Source of the DNA: Bdellovibrionales bacterium
GTDB lineage: Bacteria; Bdellovibrionota_G; JALEGL01; JAGRAY01
NCBI GenBank assembly: GCA_020434375.1
Contig: JAGRAY010000048.1
Coordinates: 1 to 11,279, forward strand
Length of the DNA stretch: 11,279 bases
Direction: 5' to 3'
The notes beneath the pieces were generated by a model. The model saw only the letters and a program-made list of their open reading frames with translations. It ran no database searches and was not told the origin of the DNA. The position numbers and the translations under genes were made by a program. Below, piece by piece: positions 6,698-11,279 of this stretch (positions are counted from its first letter, which is position 1; the number at the start of each line of letters is the position of its first letter).

Positions 6698-8479
6698 ATG
6701 GCATTAGCGATAAAAAAACTGTTATTATCATGTTTGCTGCTCATCGGCATCTTTATTTCCTTTTTTGCAGGTCTGTCCGCTTTTGAAACGGTTGGTAAAC
6801 CCTATCTCGGTATTTTGCCCTTTAATAATCTTTATATTGGTGCGTTCACACAGCATGACTCCGCAAATCAAAATCTTGATCTCGACTATCATGATCGACT
6901 ATTGGCGATCAATGACACATCAATACAAAAAGCTGAAGATATTTCTGCCCTGCTTCAACATCACACAAATGGGCAAACTTATGAACTTCGTATTGAGTCA
7001 AATGGCAAGCAAAAAACTCTGAAATCATATCAAACGCTTTTAAGTGCAAACAATGTCTTCAAAATTTTTGCTCCACTTTCGGCGACAGCAATCGCATTTT
7101 TCATGATTGCCATCTTAGTATTGTTAATTAAACCTGAACCCAAAGGGTCTGCGGCCTTCACATTGTATTGTATCTCAATGGGGGTTTATCTTATTTCAGC
7201 TTATGATTTTCACACGACATATCAATTAATTCATCCTCTGTTCATTTCAATTTCATTTTTGCCTGCAACGATTATTCATATGAGTTTGGATTTTCCCGAC
7301 CAAATCTTCACAAAAAGCCAAAGAATAAAAATTCGACTTGGAGCATATGTATTATCCTTCGTCATCTTCATTCCATACGATATATTTTTTTGGGGGAATC
7401 CAAAACTATGGTCTTATTTTGAGCACGCTTGTTTTTTTTACATTTCGCTTTCATATATTTTTTGGGTTTGGAGTATGATATTTCGATACCGACATACAAA
7501 AGACTCTACGATTCGCAAGCAAAGCCGACACATATTGCTCGCCATTGTTCCTGGGTTTGGCTTTATTTTTGTATTAGTGTGGCTAACTTTTATTTTTAAA
7601 GTTCCAGTGCCTTTAAACTATGTGGCTCCCTTTTGTCTTTTATTCCCTATTGTTTTGGTTGGTGCCATGTTCAGATCAAATTTATTTTTGGTTCAAACCC
7701 TGGAACATCAAATTCACGAACGAACGGAAACCCTTAGAAAAAAGGAACTCGAACTTTTTCAAACGCATAAATTGGCATCTGTAGGATTACTTGCATCTGG
7801 AACGGCACACGAAATTGGAAATGCTATGAATGTTATTGTTTCAAACTTGCCCATCCTTAAAAAATACATCGATCTTTTTATGAGCAAACTAAGAAGTCAG
7901 TCAATTCACGACTCAGAACTGATCTACGCGCTTAAAGATACGCCAGATCTTCTCAATGACCTTGATAGGTCTTCTCATCGAGCCTTGGACATTATGAATC
8001 ACCTAAAATACTTTGCGAAGCCTGATATCTCTGGGAAAATCTTATTTCAAGTCGAACAAGCTCTCGAAAGTACTTTGAAATGGATCAAACGAACCCTCCC
8101 TAAGGGTATTTCAATCCAATTTGAAAAAAAAGTGACGTCTCCTATTGAAGCTGTTCCGGGCCAACTCGAGCAAGTTTTTCTTAATCTTCTATTCAATGCC
8201 GTTGAAGCATTGGGCGAAAAGGGTACTATCTCTATTGATCAGCAAGAAAAAGAAGGTCACATTGTCGTTTCCATTCATGATACGGGGCCTGGCATTTTGG
8301 AAAAAGATCTCCATAAAATTTTTGATCCTTTTTTTACAACCAAGACAAGCGGCACAGGCCTTGGTTTAAGTGTAAGCTATGGTATTATTAAAAGCCATGG
8401 AGGCACATTAGAAGTTGAAAGCAACCCAGCCCAAGGAACAACCTTTAAAATTAAATTGCCAATAGGGCATAAACAATGA
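6698..8479 (+). CDS. membrane sensor histidine kinase with PDZ-like domain and multi-helix membrane region
   Basis: 593 aa. One membrane helix (residues 8-29) leads to an extracytoplasmic PDZ-like domain (about 36-110: PYLGILPF, then YHDRLLAINDTSIQKAEDIS and a closing beta segment). About seven further helices run from residue 121 to 325, a layout like the 7TM-type sensor kinases. A short coiled segment (ERTETLRKKELELFQTHKLA) joins the DHp domain with phospho-acceptor H371 in GTAHEIGNAMNVI; the usual Pro after HEIxN is Ala. The ATPase domain has the N box QVFLNLLFNAVEAL (N496, N500), G1 DTGPGI (D528), F box FDPFFTTK and G2 GTGLGLSVSYGI (552 onward). The ATG at 6698 is chosen over an in-frame TTG at 6686, which has its GGAG too close. 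The stop overlaps the response-regulator start (ATGA), so the two are co-translated partners. The signal sensed is unknown. Confidence 0.9.
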   Translation: MALAIKKLLLSCLLLIGIFISFFAGLSAFETVGKPYLGILPFNNLYIGAFTQHDSANQNLDLDYHDRLLAINDTSIQKAEDISALLQHHTNGQTYELRIESNGKQKTLKSYQTLLSANNVFKIFAPLSATAIAFFMIAILVLLIKPEPKGSAAFTLYCISMGVYLISAYDFHTTYQLIHPLFISISFLPATIIHMSLDFPDQIFTKSQRIKIRLGAYVLSFVIFIPYDIFFWGNPKLWSYFEHACFFYISLSYIFWVWSMIFRYRHTKDSTIRKQSRHILLAIVPGFGFIFVLVWLTFIFKVPVPLNYVAPFCLLFPIVLVGAMFRSNLFLVQTLEHQIHERTETLRKKELELFQTHKLASVGLLASGTAHEIGNAMNVIVSNLPILKKYIDLFMSKLRSQSIHDSELIYALKDTPDLLNDLDRSSHRALDIMNHLKYFAKPDISGKILFQVEQALESTLKWIKRTLPKGISIQFEKKVTSPIEAVPGQLEQVFLNLLFNAVEALGEKGTISIDQQEKEGHIVVSIHDTGPGILEKDLHKIFDPFFTTKTSGTGLGLSVSYGIIKSHGGTLEVESNPAQGTTFKIKLPIGHKQ

Positions 8480-9852
8480 CCCCTAAACCAAAAACGATTT
8501 TTTATTTGGATGACGAAGCAGAAAACCTCAATACGCTCAGTCGTATGCTAAGAGGTCATTATCAAGTAAGGTCTTCTCAAAGTGCTAAAGAGGCGTTGTC
8601 TATGTTAAAAAGTGAACCGAGCGACGTTGTTATATCAGACCAAAGAATGCCTAACATGACAGGTGTTGAATTCTTAAAAGAGGCCATTAGAAACAAATAT
8701 GCAACCGTCGGAATTCTCTTAACTGCCTATTCTGATTTGGATGCTTTAGTCGATGCAGTAAATCATAATGTCATATTTAGATATCTGACAAAACCTATAC
8801 AAGAATATGATCTGCTCCACGCACTTGACCAGGCGTTTCAAAAAGTTGATCTGGTCAACGAAAATTTACGTCTCATTCAACGCCTTGAAGAAGCAAACTT
8901 ATATCTTAAAGAAGAAATCAACGAGACTCATGGTCTTGGCAAGTTTCAAGAAAACACTGATGGTCTAAAGAGCATCATGAAACTTTTAAGGAAAGTCGCA
9001 CCAACGAATACCTCGGTACTCATTCGAGGAGAAACGGGTGTTGGAAAAGAGCTTGTTGCAAGAACGATTCATGAAATGAGTCCAAGGTCAAAACAACCTT
9101 TTATTCGAGTCAACTGTGCAGCACTCCCAGAAAATTTACTCGAAAGCGAACTTTTTGGTCATGAAAAAGGTTCTTTTACTGGCGCAACTCATCGAAGAAT
9201 GGGACGCTTTGAAGCCGCTCATCAAGGCACTCTTTTTCTCGACGAGATAGGTGATATTTCTGGCAAGTTACAGGTGAACCTTTTGCGGGTATTACAAGAA
9301 AAAGAGTTCGAGCGCGTTGGAAGTCACGAAACGATTAAAACAGATGTTCGTATTATCGCTGCAACTCATCAAAACCTAGAACAAAAAATATCTGAAAATC
9401 TATTTCGAGAAGATCTTTTTTTTCGTCTAAATGTATTTCCGATTGTCATTCCACCTCTTCGGAATCGCATCGGTGATCTCAAAAATCTTGCGCAAGATCT
9501 TTTGTTGAAAGTGGCAAAAAAATCTGGAACTAAAAATCGTCCATTATCCAAAGATGCTCTCGATAAACTCACGCACTATGACTGGCCTGGTAATGTTCGC
9601 GAACTTGAAAATGTATTAGAAAGAGCCCTCATTTTGGCTACTTCGAATGTCATCGAACCTGAAGATATTATTCTTGATACCCACATCGACACGCCAAGCT
9701 CTAGCGAAAGTTTAACCCAGGAAATTACCAAAGAGCTTCTTGAACAGACGCTTTTTGAAGTCAATGGAAACAAAGTTGAAGCTGCCAAAAAACTGGGCCT
9801 TAAACGACCCACACTTTACTATCATCTAAAACGCCTGGGTATTTCGAGCTAG
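8476..9852 (+). CDS. sigma54-dependent response regulator, NtrC family
   Basis: 458 aa with the full NtrC layout. The receiver (1-125) has acidic D12/D13, phospho-acceptor D55 in SDQRMPNMTG, T83 in LLTAYSD and K106 in YLTKP; the DQRMP and LLTAYSDLDALVDAVN wording resembles HupR/HoxA-type receivers. A helical linker leads to the AAA+ domain with Walker A GETGVGKE (185-192), the sigma54-contact loop as GSFTGA (232-237, Ser replacing the commoner Ala), Walker B LFLDEIGD (D256, E257), and RLNVFPIVIPPLRNR and NVRELENVLERA further on. The C-terminal Fis-type helix-turn-helix is NKVEAAKKLGLKRPTLYYHL. Its ATG overlaps the kinase stop by 4 nt. It should activate RNA polymerase holding sigma54 at -24/-12 promoters; I saw no good TGGCAC-N5-TTGC match here, so its targets are probably elsewhere. 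Confidence 0.94.
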   Translation: MTPKPKTIFYLDDEAENLNTLSRMLRGHYQVRSSQSAKEALSMLKSEPSDVVISDQRMPNMTGVEFLKEAIRNKYATVGILLTAYSDLDALVDAVNHNVIFRYLTKPIQEYDLLHALDQAFQKVDLVNENLRLIQRLEEANLYLKEEINETHGLGKFQENTDGLKSIMKLLRKVAPTNTSVLIRGETGVGKELVARTIHEMSPRSKQPFIRVNCAALPENLLESELFGHEKGSFTGATHRRMGRFEAAHQGTLFLDEIGDISGKLQVNLLRVLQEKEFERVGSHETIKTDVRIIAATHQNLEQKISENLFREDLFFRLNVFPIVIPPLRNRIGDLKNLAQDLLLKVAKKSGTKNRPLSKDALDKLTHYDWPGNVRELENVLERALILATSNVIEPEDIILDTHIDTPSSSESLTQEITKELLEQTLFEVNGNKVEAAKKLGLKRPTLYYHLKRLGISS

Positions 9853-9935
9853 CATACAGCCTGCCTTATTTTTCTTGCATATCGCCAACGTTTCTTCATA
9901 CTGCCAATATAAAAAAAAGATTTAGGAGGTTCACA
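9853..9935 (+). promoter_or_regulatory. upstream region of sodC with candidate -10
   Basis: The 83-bp gap after the regulator contains TATAAA (9908-9913), a 5/6 match to a -10 element, placed to start transcription about 16 nt before the GTG and just ahead of the Shine-Dalgarno. No good -35 lies at 16-18 nt. An alternative, TTGCAT (9875-9880), 16 nt, CATACT (9897-9902), is also weak. No terminator hairpin follows the regulator, so read-through into sodC is equally possible. Confidence 0.3.
9924..9929 (+). promoter_or_regulatory. consensus Shine-Dalgarno fixing the GTG start of sodC
   Basis: AGGAGG lies 6 nt before GTG at 9936-9938. This is the strongest ribosome binding site in the window. 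It settles the GTG start, which yields a proper lipoprotein signal peptide. Confidence 0.85.
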
Positions 9936-10502
9936 GTGCACAAACTCATAGCAAAATATTCCATTTTAGTTTTTGGCATCTTATTAATCAATGCATGCCA
10001 TAAGCAGCACGAAGCAAGTTCAATGTCTGAAGCAGATGCAAACTCTGTTTCGCCCGTTATTGGTGTCACCATCGAGGCAAAGTCTGGTTCGGATATTCAA
10101 GGTGAACTCACGTTAACGCAAATAGGTGACAAACAAGTTTTGGTAAAAGGAATTATCTCTGGTTTAGCGCCCAACTCAAAACATGGTTTTCACGTGCATG
10201 AAAAAGGTGATTGCACGGCAGATGATGCCTCATCAGCTGGAGGGCATTTCAATCCTACCGGTTCGAAACATGGAGCTCTAAATGAAACTCAGTCACATGC
10301 TGGCGATTTGGGAAATATTACAGCTGATAAAAATGGTGAAGCCAATATCGATATTACTAAGTCTGGCGTGACACTCGATGATCAAGATATCTCATTTCTT
10401 GGACGAGCTATCGTCGTGCATGAAAAAGCCGATGACCTTTCGTCACAACCTAGCGGAGATGCGGGAAAACGAATTGGTTGTGGCGTTATAGAGAAGCCCT
10501 AG
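9936..10502 (+). CDS. sodC: Cu,Zn superoxide dismutase, probable lipoprotein
   Basis: 188 aa. It disproportionates superoxide to O2 and H2O2 outside the cytoplasm. The N-terminus is a lipoprotein signal (MHKLIAKYSILVFGILLI then NA-C21), so the mature enzyme is probably anchored to a membrane facing the periplasm or surface. All active-site residues are present: Cu ligands H86, H88 (GFHVHEKGDC), H104 and H162; Zn ligands H104 (bridging, AGGHFNP), H112, H121 and D124 (SHAGDLGN); the disulfide pair C93-C182; and R179 in the GKRIGCGVI end, the guiding arginine of the family. The length fits bacterial SodC with a short linker (22-40) after the anchor. It starts with GTG behind a consensus Shine-Dalgarno. 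The stop is followed immediately by the cysQ-like gene. Regulation by the upstream two-component pair is possible but not shown. Confidence 0.95.
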   Translation: MHKLIAKYSILVFGILLINACHKQHEASSMSEADANSVSPVIGVTIEAKSGSDIQGELTLTQIGDKQVLVKGIISGLAPNSKHGFHVHEKGDCTADDASSAGGHFNPTGSKHGALNETQSHAGDLGNITADKNGEANIDITKSGVTLDDQDISFLGRAIVVHEKADDLSSQPSGDAGKRIGCGVIEKP

Positions 10503-10506
10503 CACC

Positions 10507-11279
10507 TTGATAGAACAAATTTTGGACCTTGAGGCCTCACTTCATAAACGTGAGGCCACTGTTGCTCGAAACGCGAGCATTGAAGCTGGTCAGCTTTTGC
10601 AAGAGCTATTTGAGTCAAGGCAATATGAGGTTATCAACCCAGAAAGCAAGCATCCAGTCACAACAGCCGACCTTCGTGCCAATGAGATCATTTTAAATGC
10701 TCTTCGTCAGCACTTTCCTGCTGATTCAATTTTAAGTGAAGAATCCGACGCTAAAAAAGATGCTTTAAAGCATGGTCATCGATTATGGGTCATTGATCCT
10801 TTAGATGGAACACGTGAATTCGTTTCTAATTCAACCGATTATTGCGTGATGATTGGACTTCTTGAGGGAAACTCTCCTATCGTAGGCGCTATTTATCATC
10901 CAGCGACTCAAACTTCGTACTTAGGTGTGGTGGGCGTTGGAACTTGGATTTCATGTCCATCAAAAAAAAACACAGAAGCAATCACACCGCCAACTTTTGC
11001 GACGGTTGAAGATAAATTAAGGCTCGTTCACTCTAAAAACCACCGCAATCATCGCCTTGAACATTTTTTTTCACGCTTTCCAAATTTGACATGTATCACA
11101 ATGGGATCAGCAGGCTTAAAAAGCATGATGGTATTGGAAAATAAAGCTGATTTTTACTTTCATCCTTCGCCTCATATTAAAGAATGGGATACCTGTGCGG
11201 CGCATGCCATTATTCAAGCAGCCGGTGGATGGATGAGCGATGGCAAAGGTGATGAACTAAAATATAGACAGACCGACCC
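10507..11279 (+). CDS. cysQ: inositol monophosphatase family / CysQ-like 3'-phosphatase (C-terminus cut by right edge)
   Basis: About 257 codons are visible and the gene runs off the window; the family is usually 245-280 aa, so little is missing. CysQ removes the 3' phosphate of PAP/PAPS in sulfur assimilation, using Mg2+. Metal-site motifs in order: PVTTADLRANEIIL, ILSEES (E78), WVIDPLDGTREF (D97, D100, T102; DGT[KR]EF is characteristic of the CysQ side of the family), then KEWDTCAAHAIIQAAGG (D228). An in-frame stop at 10489-10491 and absence of any in-frame ATG before 10849 force a non-ATG start; TTG at 10507 is the best, with GAGAAG about 10 nt upstream, 4 nt after the sodC stop. Compared with E. 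coli CysQ it has some 16 extra N-terminal residues. Another IMPase-type substrate is possible. Confidence 0.82.
   Translation, partial: MIEQILDLEASLHKREATVARNASIEAGQLLQELFESRQYEVINPESKHPVTTADLRANEIILNALRQHFPADSILSEESDAKKDALKHGHRLWVIDPLDGTREFVSNSTDYCVMIGLLEGNSPIVGAIYHPATQTSYLGVVGVGTWISCPSKKNTEAITPPTFATVEDKLRLVHSKNHRNHRLEHFFSRFPNLTCITMGSAGLKSMMVLENKADFYFHPSPHIKEWDTCAAHAIIQAAGGWMSDGKGDELKYRQTD
10533..10557 (+). repeat. 8-bp perfect inverted repeat in the cysQ 5' coding region
   Basis: GGCCTCAC (10533-10540), a 9-nt loop, and GTGAGGCC (10550-10557) form a G+C-rich perfect stem 31 nt after the sodC stop and 26 nt after the presumed TTG start. No U-run follows, so it is not a canonical terminator. 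It lies within codons of the cysQ-like frame and could slow ribosomes or attenuate sodC read-through, or be chance. Confidence 0.5.

Noticed and set aside
9369..9812. Two minus-strand open frames opposite the AAA+ and HTH parts of the regulator
   Set aside because: Arg/Ser-rich antisense translations of conserved motifs, typical shadows.
9862..9880. Sigma54-type promoter before sodC (TGCC...TTGCAT)
   Set aside because: The spacing between the -24-like and -12-like parts is two bases too long and the GG of -24 is missing.
10533..10557. Rho-independent terminator of sodC
   Set aside because: The stem is good but there is no following U-run and it lies inside the next reading frame, so it is listed only as an inverted repeat.
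1..11279. CRISPR array, tRNA/rRNA genes, insertion sequences, phage or toxin-antitoxin genes
   Set aside because: No spaced direct repeats, tRNA-like folds, transposase or integrase proteins, or paired small toxin-like ORFs were seen on either strand.

Overview
The window is ordinary chromosomal DNA from an AT-rich Gram-negative bacterium. The base composition is roughly 40% G+C by eye. A lipoprotein signal on a periplasmic-type SodC and a complete diaminopimelate (DAP) branch argue for an outer membrane and DAP-type peptidoglycan. The organism is not identifiable with confidence. The NtrC-class two-component pair, the P. aeruginosa-like PhhB and the E. coli type III-like LysC fit a proteobacterium or Bdellovibrionota-like lineage. 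The gene order dapB-asd-lysC-(x)-dapA and the archaeal/fungal-type Asd recall Chlamydiae. This taxonomic reading is inference.

The window has two divergently transcribed blocks, meeting at a 49-bp gap (6649-6697). The minus-strand block (6648 down to 1) reads kup (K+ uptake), phhB (pterin carbinolamine dehydratase), dapB, then a 238-bp gap, then asd, lysC, an ilvE-like class IV aminotransferase, and the first 51 codons of dapA, which leaves the window. Most junctions are tight: 5 nt between kup and phhB, an ATGA overlap at phhB/dapB, TAGTG at asd/lysC, an 8-nt overlap at lysC/ilvE, and 21 nt between ilvE and dapA. LysC, Asd, DapA and DapB are the first four steps from aspartate to tetrahydrodipicolinate, so the cluster feeds lysine and peptidoglycan DAP. 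The 238-bp gap holds a strong 20-bp hairpin directly after dapB and a candidate sigma70 promoter for asd. It is probably a transcription boundary splitting the block in two.

The plus-strand block (6698 to the end) reads: a membrane histidine kinase with a PDZ-like external domain and about seven further membrane helices; an overlapping sigma54-dependent response regulator (receiver, AAA+, Fis-type HTH); sodC, a lipoprotein Cu,Zn superoxide dismutase with a near-perfect Shine-Dalgarno and GTG start; and a CysQ-like inositol-monophosphatase-family phosphatase with a TTG start, cut by the right edge. The kinase and regulator are clearly a pair. Their target is not evident from the window.

I found no CRISPR array, tRNA, rRNA, insertion sequence, phage gene or convincing new defence system. 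The points most worth a second look are the kinase's sensory architecture, the long hairpin between dapB and asd, the aminotransferase inserted in the lysine operon, and the hairpin at the start of the cysQ-like gene.
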